Assembly: GCF_003121925.1 (NCBI RefSeq)
Contig: NZ_QEWR01000003.1
Location: 1-64,000, forward strand
DNA: 64,000 nucleotides
From: Ignatzschineria indica
GTDB taxonomy: Bacteria > Pseudomonadota > Gammaproteobacteria > Cardiobacteriales > Wohlfahrtiimonadaceae
Direction: 5' to 3'
The notes beneath the pieces are model-generated. The model had not been told where the DNA came from. It ran no database searches and worked only from the letters and a program-made list of their open reading frames with translations. Made by a program: the position numbers and the translations under genes. Positions within the stretch are counted from its first letter, which is position 1. Each line of letters starts with the position of its first letter. Below are positions 50,501-59,147 of the stretch, piece by piece.

Positions 50501-53009
50501 TTATTGTTGAATATGCCGTTAGAGCTCGCTCTGCCATTTCAGGCGCATTAGCATTAGCATTAGTATTAGCATTACTTTGCGCTAGCGCTTCAAGTGCTAG
50601 ATAATATTGGGCAAAATTAGGAATCTTGGCCGATTGAGCGACATAATATTGTTGAAGTGCTAAAAAAGCTTTCTGGTTGCCGGGCAGCAAGCGTTCACCA
50701 TACCAACTTTGTAGCGATGGAAGTGCCTCCATAATCTGAAACAGACTCTGATAAGCACGTTCAGTCTCATCCCTATTGAGAAATCGAGAAGGATCATCAA
50801 AATGATTCTGAAGATCTAAAAAGGCCGCCTTCAGCTCTTCTTCTGTTAAAAGAAGTGTCTGAATCTGTTGTAGATTATGGCCTGCCGCACGCAAATAGGC
50901 TCTTTGAATCTCCTGATCGATACCTATGTGACCAGAGTCTAACAGCATCGGCGCATTGGCTAATGCAATCTCTGCTTCTGCCGCATGAAGATGAGCCTGC
51001 TCACTAAGATCAGAAGCCCCCCGATAATAACTTTTCGCTAACGCTAATGCCTCGTTTAACGCCTCCGATAGACTCGCTGCTAATGTTGGCTCCTCTTCAA
51101 TTTGCGCTAACAATGCCCAATATTGCGCCATATAACGATCAGCCAAAAGATAGCTGTAACGTGACTCATAGCCCTCAATCCCAAGCAGAATTTCTAAGCG
51201 ATCTAATAGATGCTCATAAAGCTGTGCTGAAATAGTAGCATCAACTAAAAGAGCGCCATCTTGCTTCGCGGCATATGTGACCTTATCGGCAACCTTATCG
51301 GTAAGCTCAGGCGTAAGCTCTACCTCAAAGAGCTCTAAGAGCATGAGGGGTGAAAGCGCAATCGGTGAAAGATCTGCACCAACATTACCACCATCAACAT
51401 TCCCATCATGATTTGCTAGAAGCGCTCGCTGAAAACCATCACTCTCAAAGTAGAGCGCTATCACACCTTCTAATCCTTGCAAAGTGCTATCGATCGCCTC
51501 TGATTGTAAGTAGTAGCCCATCGCAACGCTAGGATCTCTCTCTACCCCGAAACCTAAGCGATAATAATCGGCTAAATCGAGCAGCAATTGTTGATGAGAC
51601 TCCACATTTTCAATCCCCTGTTGTAATGTCTTCAATGCTATCTCAGGATCTTTCGCAACACCTAATCCCTGCTTATAAGCTTCTGATAATTCAAGATAGG
51701 GTTGTGATTCATTCTGAGCTACCTGTTGCCACTGAATCAGCCAGTCGTAGAGCTCTTTCTCAATCATTGCAAGTGGTCGGCTACTCTCATTCCACCATCC
51801 GACATTAGATCGCTCATCATAAAGACGATCAACCACCGCTTTGATAGAGCGAGTATCACCTAAATGAGCACCTTGCAGTTCATAAGTGGCAATGATCGAA
51901 CTATCATCATTCCAACCATAGTTAAAAGAGTCACTTAACCAATGGATTGCCGGTAGATAATCCTCCGCTGCGGCTCGTTGCATCGTCTGAAAGGCTAATA
52001 TCTTTTCACTCTCTAACTGCATTAATGCTAAAGCGTAGAGTGCCTCGCCTGTTCCTAAATTAGCTAACATCTCTTGATAGTGGATAACTTTAAGCGGATC
52101 TTTTTCCACGCCCTCTCCCACTTCATAACGATAAATCAGTTGTAATAGTGCAGAGACGGAACCTTTTGCCGCCGCCGTCTCTAAGCTTTTCTGATATTGC
52201 ACCCGTTGCTGAGGGGTCATCGCACGGTAGTGTGAATGCTCCTTAGGGAAGAGATCGGAGATCTGCGCTAAGATCATAAAGTTTTCTAATAAGATCGCCT
52301 CATAGTATGCCGCTTTAATCGGATCAGCCTCTAAACCATATCCTCCCTCATTGTAGAGCGCGGCAAGCCCCATCACAGCTGGAATAAATCCTTTCTCATA
52401 ACTCTCCTCTAAGAGAGATACTGCACGCAAATAATCAGGTCCTGAAGGCTGAAAAGGAAGCGGATAGAGAAGCGTACTTGCCAAAACCATCCCTGCTAAT
52501 CCTGAATTCTCCCCCTCGCCATTTGCAATCTGTGTCAATTGACTTAAGAGATGTAATGTCACCTCTTCTGTAAAAAATGTTTCCGGCATCCCCTCCTCTT
52601 CTAACAACTTAATCGCTAGGATGATCACTGCATCATCAATGCCGGCATGACTTGCCTCTAAAAGGAGCTCTAACCCCGATGCATCACCACTTGTCGCCGG
52701 AAGTTTTCTCTCCGCCCGAAGATAACCTAAGTTATAGAGTGCCTCCCCATTCCCTGCCTCTGCCGCTCTTAAGAGCCACGTTTCAGCCTGTTGATCATCT
52801 TGAGGAACACCGATCCCATAGTAATAGAGCATTCCTACGATAAAGGCGGCATTGCTATCCTTTTTCGATTCTTTCACAAAAAGTTGGTAAGCCTTCTCAT
52901 TCTCTCCTGCGACTAAGGCGTCAAATCCTGAAGAGACTCCCCCCATTGCGGTAGGTGAAGAGAGATAGAGAAGCGAAGTGATCGCAAGTGATAGGGTTAA
53001 TTTTTTCAT
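47586..53009 (-). CDS. Giant exported Sel1/TPR-like repeat protein
   Basis: 1807 residues. A signal peptide (MKKLTLSLAITSLLYLSSPTAMG) is followed by helical repeats to the end. Clear Sel1-type units are seen near residues 55-100 (GMLYYYGIGVPQDDQQAETW), 285-320, 440-500, 890-920, 975-1010, 1120-1160 (GRAYSNGAGVKENQELAYHW) and 1630-1740, with more degenerate ones between. There is no visible enzyme domain or membrane helix beyond the signal. The end is a low-complexity Asn/Glu/Ser/Thr tail (NESTESNEPTESNESNEE); another hexamer run codes for NANTNANANA at about 50545-50574. Sel1 proteins act as scaffolds in envelope assembly, signalling or host contact; which applies is unknown. Far longer than usual family members (200-700). 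It follows dbpA behind a terminator, so it is its own unit. Confidence 0.85.
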   Translation of the reverse strand: MKKLTLSLAITSLLYLSSPTAMGGVSSGFDALVAGENEKAYQLFVKESKKDSNAAFIVGMLYYYGIGVPQDDQQAETWLLRAAEAGNGEALYNLGYLRAERKLPATSGDASGLELLLEASHAGIDDAVIILAIKLLEEEGMPETFFTEEVTLHLLSQLTQIANGEGENSGLAGMVLASTLLYPLPFQPSGPDYLRAVSLLEESYEKGFIPAVMGLAALYNEGGYGLEADPIKAAYYEAILLENFMILAQISDLFPKEHSHYRAMTPQQRVQYQKSLETAAAKGSVSALLQLIYRYEVGEGVEKDPLKVIHYQEMLANLGTGEALYALALMQLESEKILAFQTMQRAAAEDYLPAIHWLSDSFNYGWNDDSSIIATYELQGAHLGDTRSIKAVVDRLYDERSNVGWWNESSRPLAMIEKELYDWLIQWQQVAQNESQPYLELSEAYKQGLGVAKDPEIALKTLQQGIENVESHQQLLLDLADYYRLGFGVERDPSVAMGYYLQSEAIDSTLQGLEGVIALYFESDGFQRALLANHDGNVDGGNVGADLSPIALSPLMLLELFEVELTPELTDKVADKVTYAAKQDGALLVDATISAQLYEHLLDRLEILLGIEGYESRYSYLLADRYMAQYWALLAQIEEEPTLAASLSEALNEALALAKSYYRGASDLSEQAHLHAAEAEIALANAPMLLDSGHIGIDQEIQRAYLRAAGHNLQQIQTLLLTEEELKAAFLDLQNHFDDPSRFLNRDETERAYQSLFQIMEALPSLQSWYGERLLPGNQKAFLALQQYYVAQSAKIPNFAQYYLALEALAQSNANTNANANAPEMAERALTAYSTIKELAERDYLPAIYLLADRYQQEDALLIEALGGSQLDLLFWLEKAAQLKEDEAIYRLAEIYYDQDLPLMLAPGEGARLAITYYQQLSDPDYRFAKYHLEEAKARLERYQEIQQGVAKKDPESLFLQSQIYRYGEYGAMIDLQRADQLLIEAAEAGSIGAMRAYYDQYVSEMEMDEATLARFNRYHIAYVHLTHRDWETQRLADRYLKGDRIPESRKKAREYYQFAMANDPDSSAYYDLRQMDLFDKNMPLAEKGNSKAMLTIGRAYSNGAGVKENQELAYHWLKRAAESGDRDAAFYFGVMAQEGIIDEAGEIIIAPDWELALTWYEAASPRFKATIEDRVERYRTLYQPAAAGDSTAILALGELHLNEYRSYGKPYDLKMARSYYEEALALGVLEAHLGLSKLLEGEARHHYLENLLDRSQSEAAYPAYQAPDFQLGLIEMLLMQSDQISLARLQFAISQLEKIAIDPQNSSKIRIAAFQQLLTLYQREYVVDEVVVSAPDFEKSRALALQYSVEFPILKRVLADTLYELREEKAQEEALQLWKEAGDEGDYISLIRLYRHHLPRSYEKISLAELNTLESLYLQYLAIAPAYPVGPSTYREFLKNYEIEGVLDNSTRAEMSLMLAALWEENGVDFIRNPQKVKYWYAQSLAFAVDDRIVTRLLEMAENEYQRVEASGGTQGNESTRALSIGLLAPLSEIYLYSATLGKLDQDHFNQNNDRFDKLTSLQKHALMQLAQRYQDLRDYSDSWVVMETLQSLDEGDLHAAYRLGGYYLEGRYVRQNIPKALYYYQLAGEAGIADAYNRLGHLYWEEEYGIAQDYAQALAYFEKGAALGDSNTAHLAGDLLYFGREGIQPDYQRAFDYYDQTDLATGSHHALAKYKQAEILYRGLLRDLTIEDFAEAYRLLLLAAEHGDLLAIDALDHWSYEAALAEAAARHAKAIETELVREPNESTESNEPTESNESNEEWGAY

Positions 53010-53117
53010 AGAGGCCTGATGATTGATCTGAAGTGATAAAGAAGTATGATGAAGAAGTGTAATGAAAAAGGGTGATAAAAAGGATGAATAAGTAGAGAAG
53101 ATGAAAATAAGAAACGC

Positions 53118-53154
53118 AAAAAAATAGTGGGAATTATGACATAAATTCCCACTA
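53118..53154 (-). terminator. Terminator of dbpA
   Basis: TAGTGGGAATT (53125-53135) pairs with AATTCCCACTA (53144-53154) around an 8-nt loop; on the minus strand seven Ts follow. It separates dbpA from the Sel1-repeat gene. Confidence 0.88.
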
Positions 53155-53257
53155 AAATATCTAAGCCAAATGGCTAAAGTAATCTAAGATGATCTAGATC
53201 TTAATCTTAATCTTAATGCACCAAGCTAGTTCAACTCGTTAAACAAACTAATTAAAC

Positions 53258-53293
53258 ATCTAATTAAGCATCTAATTAAGCATCTAATTAAAC
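53258..53293. repeat. Three tandem 12-bp units overlapping the dbpA 3' end
   Basis: ATCTAATTAAGC at 53258, 53270 and 53282 (last copy ends AAC); a partial copy precedes them. The right-most copy covers the stop codon of dbpA. Confidence 0.85.
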
Positions 53294-54681
53294 GATCTTA
53301 AAACTCTTGCTCGACATTCAATCCCTTTAATCGGCCGACGCCAGATCTGGTCAACAGCGACTTTAGCAAGCGGTGCCTTGATGGCAACATAGGCTTTCAT
53401 CGGCAAAAGAGTGATCTTACCGACATCACTTCCACTAATGGCTTCATTCGCAGTTAATGCCCCTAAAATATCGCCGGCACTAATCTTCGCTTTCCGCCCT
53501 TCATTGATCTCAATAGTCACCATCTCTGCATGTAGCGGTGCGGGCGTTCCCTTCAATTCTGTGGCAGCGATTCGTGGAAACTGCTCCTCTAAAGCAGCTT
53601 CAATCATCTCTATTCGCTCCTGCTTATAGCTTAACGAAAAGGTGAGTGCGCGCCCCTCTTTGCCGGCACGCCCTGTTCGGCCAATGCGATGGACATAGAC
53701 TTCAGGATCGAAGGGAACATCAAAATTGAGCACTAAAGAGAGATCATCAATATCAAGCCCTCTTGCCGCTACATCCGTTGCCACTAAAACAGGACAACTG
53801 CGATTGCTAAATTGAATCAAAACTTGATCCCGATCTTTCTGATCAAGATCTCCATGGAGCGCTAAAGCATCGATTCTATGACGCTGTAGAAAATCAGTCA
53901 CCTCAATGGTCGTGGCAATAGTATTACAGAAAATCACAGAGGATTGTGGTCGATAGTGGTAGAGAATCTCCGCGGTTACTGCCGGCTTATCTCTTCCATC
54001 TTCTACGAGAACCACACTCTGTGATATTTTCGGGCGATTCTCCACTAAAGCTTCCACAACAACCTCTTTCGGTCGATGTTGAAATTGGTGGCTCATCCGA
54101 CGAATATCTTCAGGAAATGTTGCTGAGAAGAGGAGTGTTTGCCGCTTTTTAGGGATATAACGAATAATCTCCGCCACCTCATCTGCAAATCCCATATCGA
54201 GCATACGATCGGCCTCATCTAGGACTAATACCTTCGTATGGGAGAGATCGAGTGTTCCTCGCCCTAAATGATCAAGAAGTCGCCCCGGCGTTCCCACCGC
54301 AATGTGAGGTGCATGTTGTGACAGTGAATGGATCTGATGCCGAATCGGCGCGCCACCACAGATCGCAGAGATCTTCAGATTAGGAAGATAACGACCTAAG
54401 CGACGAATCTCCTGACGAACTTGTTCAGCAAGCTCTCTTGTCGGGCAGATCACCAATCCTTGCGTTGTAAAATGCTTAAGATCGATCGATTCCAATAAGC
54501 CAATTCCAAAAGCGGCGGTTTTACCACTTCCTGTCTGCGCCTGACCGATCAGATCTCCCCCTTTTAAAATCGTAGGGAGAGAACTTGCCTGAATCGGCGT
54601 CATCTGGTGATAACCTAACTCCTCTAAATTTCGAAGTTGCGCTTTAGGAAGGGAGAGATCAGAAAAATGTAAAGTTGACAC
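53284..54681 (-). CDS. dbpA: ATP-dependent RNA helicase DbpA
   Basis: 465 residues, against 457 in E. coli. DEAD-box motor: Q-motif region (MTPIQASSLP), AQTGSGKTAAFG, VLDEADRMLDMGF, SATFP, then HRIGRTGRAG in the second RecA domain. The C-terminal RRM-like domain (about 385-465, GDILGALTANEAISGSDVGK then WRRPIKGIECRARVL) is the DbpA module that binds hairpin 92 of 23S rRNA. It remodels the large ribosomal subunit late in assembly. Read alone on the minus strand; metQ ends 90 bases upstream of it. Confidence 0.96.
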   Translation of the reverse strand: MSTLHFSDLSLPKAQLRNLEELGYHQMTPIQASSLPTILKGGDLIGQAQTGSGKTAAFGIGLLESIDLKHFTTQGLVICPTRELAEQVRQEIRRLGRYLPNLKISAICGGAPIRHQIHSLSQHAPHIAVGTPGRLLDHLGRGTLDLSHTKVLVLDEADRMLDMGFADEVAEIIRYIPKKRQTLLFSATFPEDIRRMSHQFQHRPKEVVVEALVENRPKISQSVVLVEDGRDKPAVTAEILYHYRPQSSVIFCNTIATTIEVTDFLQRHRIDALALHGDLDQKDRDQVLIQFSNRSCPVLVATDVAARGLDIDDLSLVLNFDVPFDPEVYVHRIGRTGRAGKEGRALTFSLSYKQERIEMIEAALEEQFPRIAATELKGTPAPLHAEMVTIEINEGRKAKISAGDILGALTANEAISGSDVGKITLLPMKAYVAIKAPLAKVAVDQIWRRPIKGIECRARVLRSFN

Positions 54682-54771
54682 AGATAGGACTCACTTATCA
54701 ATAGAAACAAAGAGAGATGATACTGAACTTTATAGCGAATAACACCTTTTAAGGTGAGAAATAGTATTCAA

Positions 54772-55635
54772 CTACTTCTCCCAAGCGGTGGGGAGAATAA
54801 AACCATCAAAGAGAGGCTCACTTTTAATGTAGTGCTCAAACTCAGGTGATTCATAGGCTGCTTTTAAAGATTTAGCCCAAGGTTTCTCTAAATCATCCTC
54901 TCTAATAACGACAATGACAACATGCTCTGCTGGAGTCTTTTCAACAACAAGCCCATCACTTATTTTTAAACCTGCACTTGCAACGTAATTTCCATTAATC
55001 ACAGCATAATCGACCTCATCCAAAACTCGTAATCCTTGAGCCGGATCTAATGCAATCACTTCAATACCATTCAGAGGCTGAATGTCATTAATACTAAATC
55101 TAGAAACATCATCATTTGTCACTTGAATCCAACCAATCGATTCTAAAATTCGAGCAGCCCTCTCACCGTTAACCGGATCATTAGGAATTGCGACTCTCAT
55201 TCCAGCCTGTACATCATCTAAAGATTGATACTTATTAGAACGTAAAGATTGTGGTGCGCTCGCCGTATCAGCTAACTTCACCATATTTCCTTTCAGTTCT
55301 TGGTTCATCTTATGCATATAAGCTTCACTCTGATGCCCAGCAACATCGATATCTCCGCCAATTAATGCCGGATTAATTTGCATATTCTGTGAGAAAATCT
55401 TTACACGAACATCATATCCTTCCTTCTCTAAAATAGGTTTTATTCCATATTCAAATTGTTCAGCATAAGTGGATGGACCAAAACCTAAAATAATGGTTTG
55501 ATCATCTGACTTGCCACAAGCTATCATCAAAAAACTCATCACTATCATCAATGACACTCGACCAACTCTTTTATAACGTCGAACCTTGATTCCTGATAAA
55601 TACTTCTTACTAAAAATACCCAATTTTACCCCCAC
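54772..55635 (-). CDS. metQ: MetQ/NlpA-family methionine-binding lipoprotein
   Basis: 287 residues from a GTG at 55635 with AGGGAG six bases upstream; the frame extending to 55713 lacks support. Basic N-terminus, hydrophobic stretch, lipobox MIAC (Cys40): the substrate-binding lipoprotein of a methionine ABC importer. Seen: ILGFGPSTYAEQFEYGIKPI in part, AGHQSEAYM, RVAIPNDPVNGERAARIL, DEVDYAVINGNYV. The family also includes binders of other sulfur-containing amino acids. It is separated from metN and metI by an acyl-CoA-dehydrogenase-like gene that ends 86 bases upstream of this start. Confidence 0.9.
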   Translation of the reverse strand: MGVKLGIFSKKYLSGIKVRRYKRVGRVSLMIVMSFLMIACGKSDDQTIILGFGPSTYAEQFEYGIKPILEKEGYDVRVKIFSQNMQINPALIGGDIDVAGHQSEAYMHKMNQELKGNMVKLADTASAPQSLRSNKYQSLDDVQAGMRVAIPNDPVNGERAARILESIGWIQVTNDDVSRFSINDIQPLNGIEVIALDPAQGLRVLDEVDYAVINGNYVASAGLKISDGLVVEKTPAEHVVIVVIREDDLEKPWAKSLKAAYESPEFEHYIKSEPLFDGFILPTAWEK

Positions 55636-55721
55636 TTTTAACTCCCTTAATCTCTTTTTATTAATAATGATACTTTTACAATGACACCTTAAACCGCTGA
55701 TCCACTCACACACGAATTACC

Positions 55722-57005
55722 CTAAAAAGTCAAAACTCCCTTTGCCAGGTGCGTATAGACCATATCCTCCATCGGTGGATTATGGAGTCCGGCGCGAACA
55801 TCGCGATAAGCACGTGAAAGTGGATGGGATTGTGAAAGACTTCGCGCTCCAACAATTCGCATCGCTAAATCGACAACCTTTAAGGCATTATTCACAGTGG
55901 CGATCTTAACAGCACTCAATACTTCCCCCATCGTTGAACGCATTGCTTGATCCGCCTCATCCCACTCTTTGGCAACACCGAAGAGAAAATACTCCATCTC
56001 CAACAAGAGAACGCGAATCTCCCCGAGTTTCTGCTGAACTGTTGGAAAACTCCCAACCGGTGCCGGCATCGCATTTGAGCGATAGTGATTCGCAAAATAG
56101 AGTGCCTCTTCATAAGCTCCCGTTGCGATGCCAAAATAGACTGCCGGAATATGGAGTAGCCAACCTTGTGGTTGCTTCTCCCCGGGGATTAAATATTGCG
56201 CTAAATCATCGGCATCTAAGAGAACATCCTCTAAAACAAGATCATGACTGCCGGTAGCACTCATCGAGATTGAATCCCAACTCTCTTCAATCGACACGCC
56301 GGGAAGATCCCTTCTGACAAGAAAGCTTGCAACCTGATCACTCCCCTCAATTGAGGCGCTAACGGCAAAAAAATCTAAAACAGGTGAGAGCGTTGTAAAG
56401 GTCTTCCGTCCATTTAAGCGCCAATGGTTCCCCTCTTTTACCGCTATTGTCTCGGGCCTTCCTCCTCTTGTGGGGCTTCCTGTTGCTCTCTCTGTTGCTG
56501 CATTATTGATCAATGCACCTTGTGAGATCACCGCTTCTGCAAAATCGCGATAGAGCGCCTCCGCCCAGAGCTTATTCTCCCCAAGATGTTTGCTAATCCC
56601 CATATGCCAACCGATTGCAAGCCCTGTTGAACCATCATTTTTAGCAATCTCCGTTTGTAATCGAAGCATCTCCTCTAAAGAGATCCCGCCACCACCAAGT
56701 GCTTTAGGAATCGTTAATGCCGGAAAATGGATCGCTCGCAATAACCGATAATTCTCAAAAGGAAAGGTGCCGGCTCGATCATGTTTCTCCGCATTCTCCT
56801 TAAAATATTGTGCAATTTTTGCCACCACCTCTAAGCGCTCACAGTGCGTTAATGTTAGAAGGTTGATCTCTCCATCAAAAGCCTTTTTAAGGAGTGGGTC
56901 AGTTACTATTTCTGCTTGAGAGGGAATCTGTGATCCCTCCCCACATTGCTCTTTTACCTGCTCTTTTACCTGCTCTTTTACCTGCTTTCTCATTTGCTGA
57001 GTCAT
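55722..57005 (-). CDS. Acyl-CoA dehydrogenase-family flavoenzyme within the met transporter cluster
   Basis: 427 residues from the ATG at 57005 (GGAG five bases upstream); the longer frame to 57056 is less likely. Seen: PKALGGGGISLEEML, NDGSTGLAIGWHM, ISQGALINNAATERATG, the linker beta domain LNGRKTFTTLSPVLD, and the C-terminal helical stretch with VDLAMRIVGARSLSQSHPLSRAYRDVRAG. The last segment and the missing catalytic Glu context suggest the DszC/SfnB monooxygenase-like branch that attacks sulfur compounds with reduced flavin, not beta-oxidation. Residues 7-18 are a KEQV-type repeat from a 12-bp tandem array. The gene lies between metI and metQ, so a role in using an imported methionine derivative is likely but inferred. 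Confidence 0.82.
   Translation of the reverse strand: MTQQMRKQVKEQVKEQVKEQCGEGSQIPSQAEIVTDPLLKKAFDGEINLLTLTHCERLEVVAKIAQYFKENAEKHDRAGTFPFENYRLLRAIHFPALTIPKALGGGGISLEEMLRLQTEIAKNDGSTGLAIGWHMGISKHLGENKLWAEALYRDFAEAVISQGALINNAATERATGSPTRGGRPETIAVKEGNHWRLNGRKTFTTLSPVLDFFAVSASIEGSDQVASFLVRRDLPGVSIEESWDSISMSATGSHDLVLEDVLLDADDLAQYLIPGEKQPQGWLLHIPAVYFGIATGAYEEALYFANHYRSNAMPAPVGSFPTVQQKLGEIRVLLLEMEYFLFGVAKEWDEADQAMRSTMGEVLSAVKIATVNNALKVVDLAMRIVGARSLSQSHPLSRAYRDVRAGLHNPPMEDMVYTHLAKGVLTF
56949..56984. repeat. Three perfect 12-bp units inside the flavoenzyme gene
   Basis: CTCTTTTACCTG at 56949, 56961 and 56973, encoding the Gln-Val-Lys-Glu repeat near the N-terminus of the minus-strand protein. The unit is four codons, so a change in copy number keeps the frame. 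Confidence 0.9.
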
Positions 57006-57106
57006 ACTTTCTCCAAGATGAGTTGATCGAATGCACGCTAAAGAGCGTACAGCCATTAAGATTAAAATAGATGAAATTAAATAGAATTAGACCAGACTAG
57101 ATAATC

Positions 57107-57174
57107 TTGTTGATCTTGTTGATCTTGTTGATCTTGTTGATCTTGTTGATCTTGTTGATGTTGTTGATGTTGTT
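57107..57174. repeat. Seven tandem 9-bp units (TTGTTGATC) between metI and the flavoenzyme gene
   Basis: Five copies of TTGTTGATC from 57107, then two of TTGTTGATG and a partial unit. It lies in the 347-base spacer 57006-57352, which holds no visible gene. Confidence 0.92.
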
Positions 57175-57303
57175 AAACATGGTAATAATATGCTCCCACC
57201 CTTCGATGCCTTCTATTACACCGCCTCTTTATCTCATCTATCAATATCGATCTATAGATCTGTAATAAAAAGAAAGCTACCGAAGAGTGGAATCTAAAAT
57301 ATT

Positions 57304-57351
57304 ATCTAGAATCTTATCTGGATTCTTATCTAAATTCTTATCTGAAACCTT
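57304..57351. repeat. Four tandem 12-bp units just past metI
   Basis: Units at 57304, 57316, 57328 and 57340 of the type ATCTNNATTCTT, ending two bases before the metI stop codon. Confidence 0.85.
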
Positions 57352-57352
57352 A

Positions 57353-58027
57353 TTAGCGATAACGTTTTGCTAAGAAGTTCCCTAAAGATTGAATCGTCTG
57401 TACAACAACAATCAAGGTGATCACAGTGTAGAACATCGCTACATTATCATAACGGTGATAACCGTAATTAATCGCTAAATCACCAATACCACCGGCACCT
57501 ACAGCCCCAGCCATCGCCGTAGCTCCAATTAGACCTATAATCGCGGTGGTAAAGTTTAAAATGAGTGAGCCACGCGCTTCAGGTAAGAGAAACTTCCATA
57601 CCGTTTGAAATGTGGTTGCGCCCATTGAGTTTGCTGCTTCGATAATCCCTTTATCCACTTCAAGGAGTGAACTCTCCACTAAACGGCCAATAAAGGGGGA
57701 GATATAGACCACTAACGGTACAATCGCCGCTGGTGTTCCGATCGAAGTCTGAACTAACCACTTCGTAAAGGGAAGAATCGCCACCAGAAGAATAATAAAG
57801 GGGAGCGATCGTGTAATATTGACTACCCAGTTGAGAACCATATAGATGCTATTATTGGGGCGAATCCCTCCGGGGCGCGTTAACACCAGAGTAATACCGA
57901 TCAATGAGCCGATAATAATACCGATAAAGAGCGAAACACTCACCATAACAACTGTTTCCCAACAGGCTTGTAAAAATTGATCTAAAGTAATCTGCGTCGG
58001 GAATTTTTCTAAATACCACTCCAACAT
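57353..58027 (-). CDS. metI: Methionine ABC transporter permease MetI
   Basis: 224 residues, five or more membrane helices. The permease motif for contact with the ATPase is EAANSMGATTFQTVWKFLLPEA (read as EAANSMGAT, then LLPEA). N-terminal QACWETVVMVSVSLFIGI and ITRSLPFIILLVAILPFT match MetI. Four bases separate it from the metN stop, so metN-metI are cotranscribed. Confidence 0.95.
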   Translation of the reverse strand: MLEWYLEKFPTQITLDQFLQACWETVVMVSVSLFIGIIIGSLIGITLVLTRPGGIRPNNSIYMVLNWVVNITRSLPFIILLVAILPFTKWLVQTSIGTPAAIVPLVVYISPFIGRLVESSLLEVDKGIIEAANSMGATTFQTVWKFLLPEARGSLILNFTTAIIGLIGATAMAGAVGAGGIGDLAINYGYHRYDNVAMFYTVITLIVVVQTIQSLGNFLAKRYR

Positions 58028-58031
58028 CTCT

Positions 58032-59147
58032 CTACCCCTCTACTCTATTTGTGGATTCTTTGCCTTGCGCTTTCTGCCCAAGATCATCACTATTTAAGAC
58101 TCGTTGACTCATATTGATCGATCTTTTAGATCCTTCATGCGTTACACGAACTCCATGGAATCGGAGAAATGCAATCGCCTCCTCCACCTTCTCCGGCGCT
58201 CCCTTCATCTGTACAAAGGTACTTCCCAAAATATTGCCCTCAATCTCAATCATATTGGCAAAGAGAATATTGATCACAACATCCCCTTTTAAGATCAACT
58301 CATTGATCACCGGCTCCTGTGCAGAACGCCCTAAAAACTCAAAACGGTAGATATCTTTGATAGAGGGATCATCTAAATTCGCGAGCACGCGCTCTGGAAT
58401 AGAATCGCCAATTACAGTACGAACAAAGCTCTTTGTTGTAGGTTGCTCTGGATTTCCAAAAAGATCGATGGTACGCCCCGTCTCAACAACACGTCCCTTC
58501 TCCATTACCGCCACCTTATTACAGAGATATTCAACCACCTCCATCTGATGGGTAACCATCATAATCGTGACGCCTTGCTCCCGATTGATCTTCTTTAAAA
58601 GATCCAAAATAGCGATAGTCGTTTGTGGATCGAGCGCTGAGGTTGCCTCATCGCAGAGAAGGATTTTGGGGTTATTCGCCAATGCCCGTGCAATACCGAT
58701 TCGCTGCTTCTGCCCGCCCGACAATTCCCGAGGATAAGCATGCTTTTTATCCGGAAGCTCAACAAAGTTTAAGAGCTCCTCAACACGCGCATCGATCTCC
58801 GCCTTTGAGTGTTTACCATTGAGAGTAAGTGGTAGCGCAATATTCTCAGCAACACTCTTGGTCTCTAAGAGATTGAAGTGTTGGAAGATCATGCCGATAT
58901 TCTTTTTGGCTAAACGGAGCTCTTTCGGTGTATATGAGGCAAGATTTCGACCATCGACAATCACCTCTCCGCGTGTTGGACTCTCAATATCATTCACAAG
59001 ACGAATTAAGGTACTCTTTCCCGCTCCGCTATAGCCTATAACACCAAAAATATCACCCTTTTCGATATGAAGATTGACATCCTTTAACGCTTCCGTCTCT
59101 ACACCATTGCGCAGGTATGTTTTATAAATATTTTTAAATTGAATCAC
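58032..59147 (-). CDS. metN: Methionine ABC transporter ATP-binding protein MetN
   Basis: 371 residues from a GTG at 59147 (GGAGAG six bases upstream). Walker A GYSGAGKSTLIR, Q-loop FQHFNLLETK, signature LSGGQKQRIGIARAL, Walker B ILLCDEATSALD, switch His in VTHQMEVV. The C-terminal NIL/ACT-like domain (about 265-345) is the methionine-sensing module that inhibits transport when methionine is plentiful inside the cell. First gene of metN-metI-flavoenzyme-metQ. Confidence 0.95.
   Translation of the reverse strand: MIQFKNIYKTYLRNGVETEALKDVNLHIEKGDIFGVIGYSGAGKSTLIRLVNDIESPTRGEVIVDGRNLASYTPKELRLAKKNIGMIFQHFNLLETKSVAENIALPLTLNGKHSKAEIDARVEELLNFVELPDKKHAYPRELSGGQKQRIGIARALANNPKILLCDEATSALDPQTTIAILDLLKKINREQGVTIMMVTHQMEVVEYLCNKVAVMEKGRVVETGRTIDLFGNPEQPTTKSFVRTVIGDSIPERVLANLDDPSIKDIYRFEFLGRSAQEPVINELILKGDVVINILFANMIEIEGNILGSTFVQMKGAPEKVEEAIAFLRFHGVRVTHEGSKRSINMSQRVLNSDDLGQKAQGKESTNRVEG

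Noticed and set aside
47867-52843. Many plus-strand frames opposite the Sel1-repeat gene
   Set aside because: Antisense shadows of a long, repetitive coding frame; none has a ribosome site or known motif.
54743-54756. Short palindrome CACCTTTTAAGGTG after metQ as a terminator
   Set aside because: Stem too short with a tiny loop and no T-run; metQ may end by another mechanism.
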